Below are positions 1 to 10,454 of a stretch of DNA of 64,000 nt, one piece after another. Source of the stretch: Rhizoclosmatium globosum (lineage: Eukaryota > Chytridiomycota > Chytridiomycetes > Chytridiales > Chytriomycetaceae); contig MCGO01000130.1 in the NCBI GenBank assembly GCA_002104985.1, positions 46,170-110,169 of the forward strand, written 5' to 3'. Position 1 is the stretch's first letter. Every line of letters starts with the position of its first letter. A program made the position numbers and the translations under genes. The notes under the pieces are model-generated. The model saw only the letters and a list, made by a program, of their open reading frames with translations. It made no database searches and was not told the DNA's origin.

Positions 1-211
1 TTCACTGTGGATGATGATGAATGACGCTTTTTGGAACAACGGACAAGCAAAATACTTCATGATTTTGAGGAAAAGATGAAGGGTTTCCATTTGTGTTGCA
101 GCCAATTCAGAAATGCGATTCGTAAGCCAAAGATCACCTCAGCACAAAGAAAGAGGCACAAGGCTTTACTCCATACACCATACACAGTACATACATAAAG
201 CTTAAAAAGGA

Positions 212-691
212 TCACGCCTTGTGTTCCAGATCTGCCACCAATCGCACCTGCCCCAGAACATCCTCAGTACCTTCCTCACCATCACAGTCCGCCCACTGCG
301 CCTTCCTCCTGAGCTCCGACACATCCGTCCACACGCTCACAAACACAACCAACGCAGCGACAAAACACGCCGAGGACAGACAAGTGTACACTTCAAACGG
401 GACTTGCATCAACATCGAATCGCACTCGGAATCGAATCCGCCGAAGCGAGTGCACACTGCCTTGAAGACGGCAAGAACTTGGAAGCTTGCTCCGTTCATA
501 AAGAAGAGGATCGTGGTCAGGAGGCGGGCGTGCGAGGGTGTCATTGAAGGGACCATTTTTGAATGTGTGGCTGTTTTTCGGAGAAGATTTATCGTCTGTT
601 CAGAAATTAGAGGTAACAGCTGTGCGATGCTTACGGTTGCTGATTTCACATTGTCGCCAATGGGAGTTGGACCTTCAGGTGAGTATTCCAT
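212..691 (-). CDS. small two-span membrane protein, family member 1
   Basis: 159 codons from the ATG at 691; a later start at Met46 or Met50 would match the paralogs better. Two hydrophobic segments (residues about 55-75 and 100-125) flank a short loop with two cysteines (FDSECDS). The layout matches the minus-strand proteins near 2.5-2.8 kb and 3.6-4.0 kb: a short polar N-terminus starting MTPSHA / MPLTDA / MPLSEA, a hydrophobic span followed by F(E/Q)(V/I)(L/M)A, a loop with a C-x5-6-C pattern, then a second span. I do not recognise the family. Identity to the other copies is low, so membership rests on layout and a few shared positions. Confidence 0.5.
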   Translation of the reverse strand: MEYSPEGPTPIGDNVKSATVSIAQLLPLISEQTINLLRKTATHSKMVPSMTPSHARLLTTILFFMNGASFQVLAVFKAVCTRFGGFDSECDSMLMQVPFEVYTCLSSACFVAALVVFVSVWTDVSELRRKAQWADCDGEEGTEDVLGQVRLVADLEHKA

Positions 692-1058
692 GCCATTGAG
701 TTTTGATAGATTAACATTGTTCCCTCGGCAATAGTTTCATCTTACATCGCACTCGTTAAACAAGTACTTGACACCCAATGTCCTTTATTAAAAGTTGAAT
801 ACACGATGCATTCGAATGGGACAAATCTGACGGGAGAGTGGGATGCAGTGTTGGAAGTTGTGAAGCAGTGCCGGGATGTTGTGCATGTGCAAGGGGGTGT
901 TGCAAGAGTTGGATGCAGTGTATCAATGTGGACGAGTGAATAAACAAGAATAAAGCGAAGTATACTCGTTAATGCTAAGGTGACTGTGCCATCTACGTTC
1001 ATAACGAAAACTCGACCAAACAGAAGCCCCAACAAAATCACGCAACAAACCCGATTCA
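692..1058. other. intergenic, upstream of tRNase Z
   Basis: No supported gene. A minus-strand open frame covers most of it (742-1242), but it runs through exon 1 of the tRNase Z gene and has no recognisable domain. Confidence 0.6.
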
Positions 1059-2395
1059 ATGGACATAACCTTTCTTGGCACGGCATCTGCGCAGCCATCA
1101 CCAACACGAAACCATTCATCATTGGCACTTCGGATTGAAGGAGGTTTGGTTGACTAACCAGGTTTAAAGGAAAGCTGAATTTGAACTGAACAGAAGTGTT
1201 CTTGTTTGACTGTGGCGAGGCAACGCAGCACCAACTGATCAAATTGAATTCGGATTCTTCGTTGGTTGTGCAAGATCCACTGGACTCAACTCAAGTGGGA
1301 AGCACGCCTCGACTGGCTCGCATCAATGCCATCTTTCTCACGTACGATTGCCCTATTAATTAAGCTATTACAAACTATTACATGCATCGTAGCTTATTAT
1401 TACACAGCCATCTTCACGGCGACCACTGCTTCGGCCTTCCTGGTCTCCTGTGCACAGCTGGATCCGTTGTACGACTCGATGCCGAAACAGTCCCTATTAA
1501 TCCAATCCACATTTACGGTCCAAGTGGAACTAAAAACTATGTGCGAAATGCCCTGCTTCACACAATATCGCGAGTTGGGCGGGGCTTTGTGATCCATGAA
1601 CTCCTCCTTCCTTCAGACTCACCATCAACCACAGCTCCACATATCGACGAACAACTCGGTGAAGATTACCAACCTGAAACAATCAACGATGGCGTATTCT
1701 GGAAAATACCTTCCCCCTCCCAATCCCCCTCCAAACTCTCCACCTTCTCCATAAAAGCAGCCCCAATCCCCCACACAGTCCCTACAATCGGCTACCTCCT
1801 CGCAGAACCCTCCCTCCCCGGAAAACTGCGTGCAGATCTCATAACTCCCCACCTCCTCCGCAACAAAGAAGCTCTCAACCTCAAAAACCCTCTCTCCCTC
1901 CTCGCAAAATTCAAATCAAGCAACGAACCCATCCACCTACCCGACGGAACTATCCTCCACCCCTCTGAATACACAGACCCTCCGAAACGAGGACGTCGCG
2001 TCGTGATACTTGGAGACACATCGAACGCTTTGGATTCCTCTTTCCCAGCGCTCATTGATACACTGGACCCACCTTCTATCGTCGACCTCGTCATTCACGA
2101 ATCCACAAACGCGTGTTTGAAGTCAGACATTGAATCAGGACTGACTCCCGATCAAGTCCTTCAGACGACCCAGGAGCATGGACATTCGACGCCGGACCTT
2201 GCCGCACGCTTTGCGAAGCGTGTGGGTGCGAGGAAACTTGTTTTGAATCATTTTAGTAGTCGGTATAAGGGGGATTCGTCTGTGGAAAGTCTTGGTGTTA
2301 TGGATGAAGTGCGCATGTTGGCGGTGAATGAGTTTGGGTCTGAGAATGTGGTTTGTGCAAGGGATTTTATGCAGGTGCGAGTTGTTGCGGAATAA
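1059..2395 (+). CDS. tRNase Z (ribonuclease Z), short form
   Basis: Endonuclease that removes the 3' trailer from tRNA precursors. Three exons, 1059-1143, 1194-1341 and 1408-2395, give 406 aa. Exon 1 encodes MDITFLGTASAQPSP, the usual tRNase Z opening. Exon 2 gives VFLFDCGEATQHQL. The exon 2/3 junction restores the metal-binding THLHGDH motif, which fixes the splice sites. Later landmarks are VILGDTSNA, HESTNA and the final histidine in LNHFSSRY, all expected for the metallo-beta-lactamase fold. The length fits the short (ELAC1/bacterial) class rather than the roughly 800-aa long form. Introns are 50 and 66 nt. No targeting peptide is evident. Confidence 0.92.
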
Positions 2396-2488
2396 ATTAC
2401 TTGTAAATGCGTTGCATGAAGCTGTGTTGATGATATGACACACTTCAGGTCTCTCATATGTCATTTGTTTGAGCCATTGAAAGATACA

Positions 2489-2824
2489 TCATCTCAGCTT
2501 TTCTATGCCAGATTCTCCTTTCTCCCGCAGATTCAGTTCTTGTTCTGGTGCATCCACCGATACATGCACATCAATCAAGAATCGAATAGTGCAAACTCCC
2601 GTAGCGAAAAACAATAGAGTCGCAAGGCAGAGATATCCCAATATGGGTCTTTCATTTGCACGAGTCAGTTCACAATGACCTTGATCAATACAACGCCACT
2701 GGAGCAAAGCCATAACCTCAAATACGGTGCCCATGAAGCCAAGTAGACATATAGCGAGAAAGCGTTGTTGAAGATAGGCGTTTGCATCCGTGAGTGGCAT
2801 TTGTGTTAATATCAATTTTATCAT
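2489..2824 (-). CDS. small two-span membrane protein, family member 2
   Basis: Open from an ATG at 2824, with a second candidate at 2800 (MPLTDANAYLQQRF) that aligns with the start of the copy at 3645-4001. The protein has two hydrophobic spans separated by a loop containing RCIDQGHC, then a charged tail. Closest to the 3645-4001 copy: shared blocks are YLQQRFLAICLLGF / FLYQRFSTMCLLGF and RWRC-x5-C. Function unknown. The two loop cysteines are conserved in all open copies. Confidence 0.6.
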   Translation of the reverse strand: MIKLILTQMPLTDANAYLQQRFLAICLLGFMGTVFEVMALLQWRCIDQGHCELTRANERPILGYLCLATLLFFATGVCTIRFLIDVHVSVDAPEQELNLREKGESGIEKLR

Positions 2825-3224
2825 AACGGCCAAAGCAATCAAAACACAAAAGTCAACCCCAACTGCCGCTCTAGAAAACCTTCATGACATAAAACGTGTC
2901 TTGCACTTTTTAGTCTGAAGAAATGTTGTATAAAAAGTCGGTCCCATCTCAAAGAGAACCGTGAATAACTCGGTCCTTCGGCGACTGGTCTTTGCTTCAA
3001 ATCTCCATCTTTTCCATCTTCTTGTTTTGCCCCTTTGCATAGCTTTGGCTTCTTGTAGCTGTTGTCGGGATGGTTTAAAACCAAGGTTGTAATCTAGACT
3101 GACATGCTGAATGAGAGGGAATTGCCAAAAAAAAACAAACGACTATTATTAACTGTCGCTTTATAGTATGCCATATACCCCGAACCTTTTCCACTCACAT
3201 GAACCGAGGCTCTTTGTAGTTAAT
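2825..3224. other. intergenic
   Basis: No convincing gene. An 81-codon minus-strand open frame at 2839-3084 lacks any recognisable feature. Confidence 0.5.
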
Positions 3225-3455
3225 TCGCTTGACAACACCTCAAAATCTCTCCAATGTCACATAGCATAAACACTAGCCCAAAGAAACGATAAAGCAGCAA
3301 AATAAATACAATATTTTAGCATGGAAACTCGATTCGGAAGTATCGGTTTGCATTTCCCAAAATCAAAGACCGCAACGCCAATAATCTCGAACCTCATATC
3401 CGCAAATCAAAAAGGACGTAAGATGAAGAAGCGTTGATAGAGACGCCGGAGTACA
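3225..3455 (-). pseudogene. decayed copy of the small membrane protein family
   Basis: Read on the minus strand this stretch parallels 3770-3990 base by base: the region for the first span and FEI, the loop cysteine codons and the second span are recognisable, but there are frame breaks and no continuous open frame. It lies directly between two open copies of the same family, so it is best read as a dead tandem duplicate. Confidence 0.6.
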
Positions 3456-3644
3456 TCACGGTGTAAAAGTTTAGATAACCGTTTGTTCCTCTAAATGTGG
3501 GCTGCAAGAATTTTTCCCATTGCATCTCTTTGCCATATCTCATCTCTCTTCTGGGACTCATCATTCAATTCATTCTTTTTGGATCATAGCCACGAAGCAG
3601 GTAGATTTAAAAGTATATTACAGTCTATTATGCATACAAAGACA

Positions 3645-4001
3645 TCAAACTAATTGTTGAACACAACAGACACAACCTTCCTCCTTTTTCACATTCATAT
3701 ACTTATCAAATTTGTCTCCCCTCTCATGCACCAGTTCCCTCACCGCAAGCACACTGACCAACAATTCAACATCCCTCCAATGTTGCATAGCACAAAGACC
3801 AGCCCCAAGAAACGACAAGGCAGCAAAACAAATGTATGCCAGCACAGGTACTTGGTTTGCAAGCGTCGGTTTACAATCCCCAAGATCAACACATCGCCAC
3901 CGCAGAAACGCGAGGATCTCGAACGTCATTCCTGCGAACCCGAGAAGACACATGGTGCTGAAGCGTTGGTAAAGGAAGGCGGTTGCCTCCGAGAGTGGCA
4001 T
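3645..4001 (-). CDS. small two-span membrane protein, family member 3
   Basis: 118 codons from the ATG at 4001 (MPLSEATAFLYQRF). Two hydrophobic segments flank a loop with RCVDLGDC; the tail is charged and ends with CVCC, near cysteine-rich. It is the best preserved member, with clear similarity to the gene at 2489-2824. No function can be assigned; a small integral membrane protein with a disulfide- or metal-capable loop is all the sequence shows. Confidence 0.6.
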   Translation of the reverse strand: MPLSEATAFLYQRFSTMCLLGFAGMTFEILAFLRWRCVDLGDCKPTLANQVPVLAYICFAALSFLGAGLCAMQHWRDVELLVSVLAVRELVHERGDKFDKYMNVKKEEGCVCCVQQLV

Positions 4002-4161
4002 TTTCGAAGAAAAAATTGGTCTTTTGAAACCCACGATATTGTAAGTGCGATGGGTAAAAATCCAACAAGCCCAAAATCCAAGGGAGCACTGTATCTGTTT
4101 TAAGTCTCTCTATTGACAATTCTTTGATACTCAGTGATTCCAAAGATACTGCTTAAAATGT

Positions 4162-4700
4162 TCATGGCGGTTGTACGTGTTGGGAATCAACGTAAGTTGA
4201 AAAATCTGACAAATTCTTTTTTCTTCTTCTCAAACAGAAAATGCATTCTGTAATCCTCGAAAATCTGTCAAGAGTCGAATAGCACAAGTGCCGGATGCAA
4301 GGCATAGTATTTTGCCAAATTAGAGACATATGTTCAACACTCTCCCAAATCAAAACCTCTCAATTGAAATAACACAGTTACATTGACCAACGTGCCTGAA
4401 AACAAAAAAAGAAAAAATTTCAGAAAGTGTAGACTTGGTGATGAAGACTTTGATTGAAGTCCGTGTGTAGTAGTCAAAGAATGGTTTTCAACCAGTTCCT
4501 CAACTAGCCACATCAATATCTTTATGGCAGCCGCATTTCCAAAGCAAGAATGCCAAAAACCTCAAACAGCGTGTCCGAAATTCCAAGAAAAGTAGGTGTT
4601 CTCGTAACCGAGTGTCATTTTTGCAACAATTTTTTCAGGACGTAAACTTCGCCACGAATCTCAGCATAAGATTCAGAGTGTCTTTGCACTTTCAGCGACG
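4162..4700 (-). pseudogene. remnants of one or two further small membrane protein copies
   Basis: A minus-strand open frame at 4334-4516 ends in LRGFDLGEC, matching RWRCVDLGDC of the copy at 3645-4001. Sequence around 4545-4620 matches the DNA of the same region in a further, shorter piece. Frames are interrupted and neither piece has both spans. Probably eroded tandem duplicates. Confidence 0.45.
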
Positions 4701-5040
4701 GGAAGACACTGAACAGGAATCCGACGCATACAACTCGGTGCTTCGGCTACTGTCCTGCGTTTCGGATATCCATCGCAATTTCTTGTTGGTTCATCTTCAA
4801 CTTATCATAAAAATGGACCCGCTGTTGGCCTACAAGGATTGTTCTTGAGTTGTACAATTCTTTCGTATGGATGATAGAACTGACTCATCCATCAAGCTTT
4901 TTATAATTTATTTGCATTCTGTATTTTTGTTAATTTTGAGTCAACGTGGTGGCTTTTGGATTTCAAATGGATTCATTGAAAAGAGGCAATCAAATTCCCC
5001 CAATCACAAACTCAACAAAAAACAAAAAAGTTCAAAGACA
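4701..5040. other. intergenic upstream of the dehydrogenase array
   Basis: The frame of the next gene is open back to 4867, but the extra residues are low in conserved character and the paralogs start at the equivalent of 5041, so this is read as 5' flank. Nothing else seen. Confidence 0.5.
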
Positions 5041-6021
5041 ATGGCAACCACAGTCTTCACGGCTGCCTCCACCGCAGAAGAAGTAGCAACGGCCTACCAA
5101 TCACAAGTCCAAGGCAAAACGATCCTCATAACTGGTGGAAACACTGGCTTGGGCCTCGAGACCGCAAAGCAACTCGCTGGCCATGGAGCAACTGTCATCT
5201 TCACCTCTCGTTCTGAAAAGAATGGAGAAGCCGCAGTTAAAACAATCAAGGAAGCTTACCCTTCAGCCAACGTCACATTTCTCCAAATGGATCTCGCGTC
5301 TGTCCAATCAGTCAAGGCCTTTGCTACTCAATTCCTCGCAACGTACTCAACACTGAATATCTTGATCAACAACGCCGGTGTAATGGCCTGTCCAAAGACG
5401 TTCACAACTGACGGCTTTGAAACCCAATTTGGCGTCAACCACCTTGGCCATTTCTACCTAACCCAACTCCTCCTCCCTCTCCTCCTAAAATCAGCCTCAA
5501 AAGCGTTTCCTTCTCGAATCGTCACGCTCTCCTCCGTCGGCCAATTCTTTTACGCACCACCCGAAGGAATTATGTTTGACGACTTGAACGCAGACCAGTC
5601 ATACAACTCCTGGGTTCGTTACGGCCACGCAAAGCTCGCGAACGTGTTGTTTGCAAAAGAGATCAATGCACGGTATGCCTCCAAGAACTTGATTTCTGTG
5701 GCAGTGCATCCAGGGATGGTGATTGGAACGGATTTGAAGCGGCACTTTGATTTTTGGAATGTTATTGATACGGTGTGGCAGGTTGCAACGAAGCCGGGTG
5801 CCTTGGGGGTTGTGATGGGGGAACGGAACAAGAGTATTCCAGAGGGTGCTTCGACTACCGTGCTTTGCGCTGTTGGGAGCGATATTGCTGGCGGAGGGTT
5901 TTATTATGATTGTAAGATCAGTGAAGGGGAAAAGTTGCATCCATTGGCTGGTGATGCTGATTTGGCGAAACGTTTGTGGGATGTCAGTGAGAAGCTTGTT
6001 GCTGACGCATTGAAAAAGTAG
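5041..6021 (+). CDS. short-chain dehydrogenase/reductase, retinol dehydrogenase/WWOX-like
   Basis: NAD(P)-dependent oxidoreductase of 326 aa. It has TGGNTGLG for the nucleotide-binding turn, NNAG, and the catalytic pair in YGHAK (YxxxK), with HPG before the substrate loop. No membrane anchor is evident. The start was placed at 5041 because the two downstream paralogs begin with the same FTAASTAE/FSASSTAE stretch. First and only intact member of a head-to-tail array of three; intronless. The substrate cannot be read from sequence; the nearest families reduce retinal, steroid or other lipid carbonyls. Confidence 0.88.
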   Translation: MATTVFTAASTAEEVATAYQSQVQGKTILITGGNTGLGLETAKQLAGHGATVIFTSRSEKNGEAAVKTIKEAYPSANVTFLQMDLASVQSVKAFATQFLATYSTLNILINNAGVMACPKTFTTDGFETQFGVNHLGHFYLTQLLLPLLLKSASKAFPSRIVTLSSVGQFFYAPPEGIMFDDLNADQSYNSWVRYGHAKLANVLFAKEINARYASKNLISVAVHPGMVIGTDLKRHFDFWNVIDTVWQVATKPGALGVVMGERNKSIPEGASTTVLCAVGSDIAGGGFYYDCKISEGEKLHPLAGDADLAKRLWDVSEKLVADALKK

Positions 6022-6141
6022 TCTCTATGGATTTTCCTAAATATTTATATTTTTCCTTTACATCTATGAGGCATTATTAGTAAAGTTTAACATCACGTTT
6101 TCAAAGTTTCAAGCCTGGTTGAAGAAACCAGAGACAAATCA

Positions 6142-7125
6142 ATGAGCAAAGACCGAGCCCCACCCACCTTCACTGCAGCCTCAACCGCCGAGCAAGTCGC
6201 CGATGCCTTCCAAGAAGACTGCCTCGGAAAGACAGTTATCGTTACCGGGGCAAACACGGGAATCGGGCTTGAAACCGCCAAACAACTTGCGGGCCACGGC
6301 GCCACAGTTGTCCTGACTTCTCGCTCAGAAAAGAACGGCGAAGAAGCAATTGCCTCGATCAAGAAGGTGTACCCAACTGCCAATGCCGTCTGTTACTCCC
6401 TCGATCTCTCTTCACTTAAATGAGTCAAGGCATTTGCCGATCAGTTCATCGCAAACCACTCTCAATTACACATTCTGGTTAATAATGCGGGTGTCATGGC
6501 CTGTCCAAAGTCGCTGACTGTCGATGGATTTGAAACCCAATTTGGCGTGAACCACCTTGGCCATTTCTATTTAACTCAACTGCTTCTTCCACTTCTTCTC
6601 AAGACTGGAACTGCCCAGACTCCAGCCCGTATTGTGAATCTCTCCTCCACTGCACAGCACCTTTTCGCTCCAAAGGAAGGAATCTTGTTCGATGACTTGG
6701 ACGCCTCCAAAGCATACAACCCATGGGTTCGCTATGGTCACAGCAAGCTCGCCAACGTGCTTTTCGCAAAGGAGCTTAATAATCGCTACAGATTGCAGCA
6801 CGTTATCTCCGTTTCGCTCCACCCGGGTGTGATCTTCTCATCTGACTTGTACCGCTACTCAAGCTTTTCAAGTTTGATGAATGCCGTTGCCAATATTCTC
6901 AAAAGACCCAAAGAGCTCTTGCGTAATCTAACTGAACGGAGCAAGACCATTCCTGAAGGAGCTGCTACAACTGTTCTTTGTGCTTTGGGACCTATCGAAG
7001 GAGGAGGATATTACTATGATTGCAAGATGAGTAAGGGAGAAGGCTTGCATTCTAAAGCAAATGATGCGGAATTGGCTAATAAGTTGTGGGAAGTGAGTGA
7101 GAAGCTTATCGCTGAAAAGCTTTGA
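6142..7125 (+). pseudogene. short-chain dehydrogenase paralog 2 with one in-frame TGA
   Basis: The same 327-codon frame as the upstream gene, intact except for TGA at 6421-6423. Both paralogs have TCA (Ser) there, in LKSVKAF or QSVKAF, so a single C-to-G change explains it. Both halves are otherwise clean: TGANTGIG before the stop, NNAG, YGHSK and HPG after it. Without read-through the product would be 93 aa, holding only the nucleotide-binding half. It may be a very recent pseudogene, a sequencing error, or a rare read-through gene; the sequence alone cannot decide. Confidence 0.75.
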
Positions 7126-7247
7126 TTTGACTCGCATTTATCTTTTACGTTGTTCATTTATTTTGATATACAAATCTATTAGTCTTATAAGTTAGATAGT
7201 GGAAACTGGGCGCACATTCAAAAATAAGCTGATTTCAAACCATCGAA

Positions 7248-8282
7248 ATGGGTATCACAACCTTCTCGGCCTCCTCCACGGCCGAACAAGTTGCCAAAGC
7301 CTTCCAATCCGAGCTTGAAGGAGAAGGAAAGACAATCCTAATTACAGGAGGAAACACTGGCCTGGGCCTTGAAACCGCGAAGCAACTCGCAGGCCATGGA
7401 GCCACCGTTATCCTCACTGCCAGATCAGAAACAAATGGCCAGTCTGCGATAGATGCAATCAAGAAAGTGTACCCAACTGCCAATGTTGTTTTCTACGAAT
7501 TGGATCTTGCTTCCCTTAAATCAGTCAAGGCATTTGCAGTTCAGTTCCTGGCTCACCATACTGAACTCAACATTTTGATCAATAATGTGTCAGAATCTGG
7601 CTATGCCCATCGGTTTTGTTCAATAATATATAGGAAGAGAAATCTTCTGAAAAACGTGACAATCGTGCATTGTCCTGCCCCGCCCTCCCCTGAACCTCAT
7701 AAGCCGTCGTTCAGCCTTTCTATACTCGATAAGCCCGATTTACCGCTACCGCACCGAGTTATTCTGACAAGGTATGAGCCCAGGTTTATCGCAGTATAGC
7801 AAGATAAACAGCAACTCACGAGAAAATGGCGATATGAAACAGCAGAACGAGTCCAAAGTCATCCTGTCTGATTCAAAGTACTGTCTTATTCGGAAACGTC
7901 TACGCCCCTTTCGGATTTCGAAAACAGGAGTCTAAAATGCGCTGCGCAAAACGTCATCTCCGTCTCTTTGCACCCAGGCGCCGTCAGCAGTACTGATCTC
8001 AAACGCCACATTGGAATTTCAAACATTGGTGAAATGGCTGGCCTTATTTTCCGCAGAGCTCTTGGCTCGGGAATGTTTAAGGAGAGATTCAAGAGTATTC
8101 CTGAGGGTGCTTCTACCACCGTTCTTTGTGCATTGAGCCCAGATGTTGTGAAGGGAGGTTACTATTACGATTGTAAGTTGAGTCAGGGTGAGAATATGCA
8201 CCCTAAGGCAACCGACGCTGAGATGGCAACAAAGTTGTGGGACGTGAGTGAGAAACTAATTGCGCAGAAGATTGAATCTTGA
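7248..8282 (+). pseudogene. short-chain dehydrogenase paralog 3, middle replaced
   Basis: The N-terminal third (MGITTFSASSTAEQ to ILINN, ending about 7587) and the C-terminal third (from [12 protein letters not shown] at about 7950 to the stop at 8282) align with paralogs 1 and 2. The roughly 310 nt between them in the paralogs, including the catalytic YxxxK, is replaced by about 355 nt of unrelated sequence. No enzyme can result. Confidence 0.85.
7588..7944. other. foreign segment replacing the core of dehydrogenase paralog 3
   Basis: This stretch shares nothing with the paralogs, has stops in all frames and no terminal repeats that I can see. It may be a filler left by double-strand break repair, or a fragment of a mobile element. 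No target-site duplication was found at the edges. Confidence 0.5.
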
Positions 8283-8663
8283 TGGCTATGTGTAGAGACA
8301 ACATATCGTTCGAAGTTTTTTTAAGATAATAAATAAATGGCTCCATATCCAAGAAGAAGGCGTCAACTCCTTAAGAATTCAATTTCTTAGTCTCGCACAC
8401 TTGTGTTATACTTTCGATTATTTCAAATGATGGAGAAGTTGTGTGGCTTTTGGGGGCTGTGGACTTGCATCCGCAACTTTTCGGCCATCCAACTCAGTAC
8501 AAGGTTCGCATCCTGACTGATATTGAAGGTTATGGAGATGTGCTGGCGGCTGTCTAGAATTTCTTCATTCTGACCCACGAAAAAACAACTTTCGCGGCTT
8601 TTCCCCTCAAAAACCGCTCTCCTTCTCAACCTGAACCCTAACACCTACGAAAAACAAATCAAG
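8283..8663. other. intergenic upstream of the homeobox array
   Basis: No gene seen. AT-rich, with a purine-poor stretch just before the first homeobox start. Confidence 0.5.
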
Positions 8664-9389
8664 ATGGCGACATCGAATGATGAGGATCTCATGTCGTTTC
8701 TGGATTGTCCGTTCTTTCCCGCCAATCCTGAGACTGAGAAGCAGGGCAGCTTGACACCAACCATCCCATCACCGTCATATCCAGTCTTGTATTCTTTCAA
8801 CAACCCAATTCAAGGGCAGCAGCAACAACCATATCCTTTCACTGCCTTGCCTTTCCCTCTTTTGAGTGTGCGAACATCAGGACAAACGTTTTTAGAAGCC
8901 GAACGGAGCTCTATTCTCCCGCCACCTATTCCTGACTCTGAAAGATTCTCAACGTTGCCACCCGCGCCATGGTCTCAACCCACCACTGCGTCATTATTCC
9001 CGATGTACCAAATACCCAACCCAAACTCAACCTTCCCTTCCAGTCCATCTACGGCAGTATCTTCCGCCTCGATACCATCCACTTCAACAATAATATCAAC
9101 TGTAACAGCAACAAACCGCCACAAAAGTTACGAGTCATCTGAATCAGAATCGCCACAGCTAAACCCAACGTCCCTCACAAACCCCTCCTCGAAACGCGAA
9201 TATAAACGCACGCCTCTTCCACGTGCTGCCAAGAAACGGTTAAAGGAACTGCTGGCAATCGACGCACATCCAGATAAACGGCGGGTATCAGAGATTGCTG
9301 AGGAACTAGGCATGGATACGAGGAAAATTAGGATTTGGTTTCAAAATCAGAGGAGTCAAATGAAAGCGAATGGGGAGATTAGTTCCTGA
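8664..9389 (+). CDS. homeodomain protein 1
   Basis: 241-aa predicted DNA-binding protein. The N-terminal 170 residues are Pro/Ser/Thr/Gln-rich and unstructured. A homeodomain occupies the last 60: helix 1 around KKRLKELL, helix 2 around EIAEELGM, and recognition helix IRIWFQNQRSQMK with the invariant W, F, N and R. The spacing is typical, not the three-residue-extended (TALE) class. Start ATG at 8664 after a purine-rich context. First of four co-directional homeobox genes in under 3 kb; no intron. Likely a nuclear transcription factor; targets unknown. Confidence 0.9.
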   Translation: MATSNDEDLMSFLDCPFFPANPETEKQGSLTPTIPSPSYPVLYSFNNPIQGQQQQPYPFTALPFPLLSVRTSGQTFLEAERSSILPPPIPDSERFSTLPPAPWSQPTTASLFPMYQIPNPNSTFPSSPSTAVSSASIPSTSTIISTVTATNRHKSYESSESESPQLNPTSLTNPSSKREYKRTPLPRAAKKRLKELLAIDAHPDKRRVSEIAEELGMDTRKIRIWFQNQRSQMKANGEISS

Positions 9390-9529
9390 AACGTTTTTGT
9401 TTAATTGAATAGATAATAATATTGTAAATGACGTTGTATGGCGGAGGGTGGCTGAATGCATTATCTGCTTTATCGGACCTTATTTAATTGAAGAGGATTG
9501 GGAGATGGTCTTGCGGTCATGTCTCCACG

Positions 9530-10234
9530 ATGAATCATTCTCCAATCTCTACGCGAATCTCCATCCACCCTTCTTTGCTGTATCTCAACATGCACAGTCT
9601 TCTTTCCATGCTGAACATGTCGCACACTCGATTCGCTGCTCTCCCGAAAGAAGCTCTGCATAGCCAAGTCGACTTGAGTCTTTGGCAACCAAGTCCACTG
9701 GATCAATTCGTGGGCTATCCATCACCTCTTCTCGGATTCGACCTTCAGAAGTATGAGCAATTACCTATACCACAGTTTCAACAACTTCCTCTCCCCGATA
9801 TGGGCTTCACCTTCAACACTGTCGATTCAAGCCCACTCGCACCGCCACCCACCGCTCTATCGCAACCACACACACAAATCCAGAGCCACCACTCTCTCGT
9901 GAATCCGTCTTACTTCTCCAGCTCGCCGCGCTCCCAAAACCAAAACCTACCACAAGCCGACCTTCCAATCATGCCGCATAACACCCAAGATCAAGCCACC
10001 CACCAAACAAGGGCCTCGCCCTCGCCAATCTCCCTCTGCTATTCGAAACATTACAAGCGAGTCCCTACTCCACGCACATGTAAAAAACGCCTTAAGGAAC
10101 TGTTTGCGGACGACATACACCCAAATAAAGAGCGGGTCAAAGAAATCGCGGAAGAGCTCGGTATGGATACACGGAAAGTAAGAGTTTGGTTTCAGAATCA
10201 GAGAGCACAGATGAAATTGAATGAAAGGTCGTGA
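9530..10234 (+). CDS. homeodomain protein 2
   Basis: The open frame begins further up, but the first ATG in frame is 9530, giving 234 aa. Low-complexity Pro/Gln/Ser N-terminus; C-terminal homeodomain with KKRLKELF, EIAEELGMDTRK and VRVWFQNQRAQMK. Very close to the homeodomain of the gene 5' of it, which indicates tandem duplication. By analogy with homeodomain protein 3 there may be an unrecognised short first exon upstream, so the start is uncertain. Confidence 0.87.
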   Translation: MNHSPISTRISIHPSLLYLNMHSLLSMLNMSHTRFAALPKEALHSQVDLSLWQPSPLDQFVGYPSPLLGFDLQKYEQLPIPQFQQLPLPDMGFTFNTVDSSPLAPPPTALSQPHTQIQSHHSLVNPSYFSSSPRSQNQNLPQADLPIMPHNTQDQATHQTRASPSPISLCYSKHYKRVPTPRTCKKRLKELFADDIHPNKERVKEIAEELGMDTRKVRVWFQNQRAQMKLNERS

Positions 10235-10454
10235 TTGTCTTATTTACATGTGAAGAATAGAATATAGAATAATATTAAAGTTGGAGTTTAAATATTTCGC
10301 CTCTTAAATTGGCATCTCTACGTAGCGAGTTGGTTGCGTTGTGATGAAGAGGGAGAGCTGGTTAACCCACGATTCCTCAAGTCCATCCTTCAAAATTCGT
10401 TAGCGAAAAGTTATTTCGGAGACAACAAAGACTATAACGACTATCTATACTTCC

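Noticed and set aside
742..1242. 166-codon minus-strand open frame
   Set aside because: It overlaps exon 1 and the start of exon 2 of the tRNase Z gene on the other strand and has no recognisable domain; probably chance.
4867..5040. In-frame 58-codon extension of the first dehydrogenase
   Set aside because: Both paralogs start at the equivalent of 5041, and the extra residues are low in conserved character.
6421..6423. TGA as selenocysteine
   Set aside because: The aligned residue is serine, not cysteine, and no selenocysteine-insertion element was seen.
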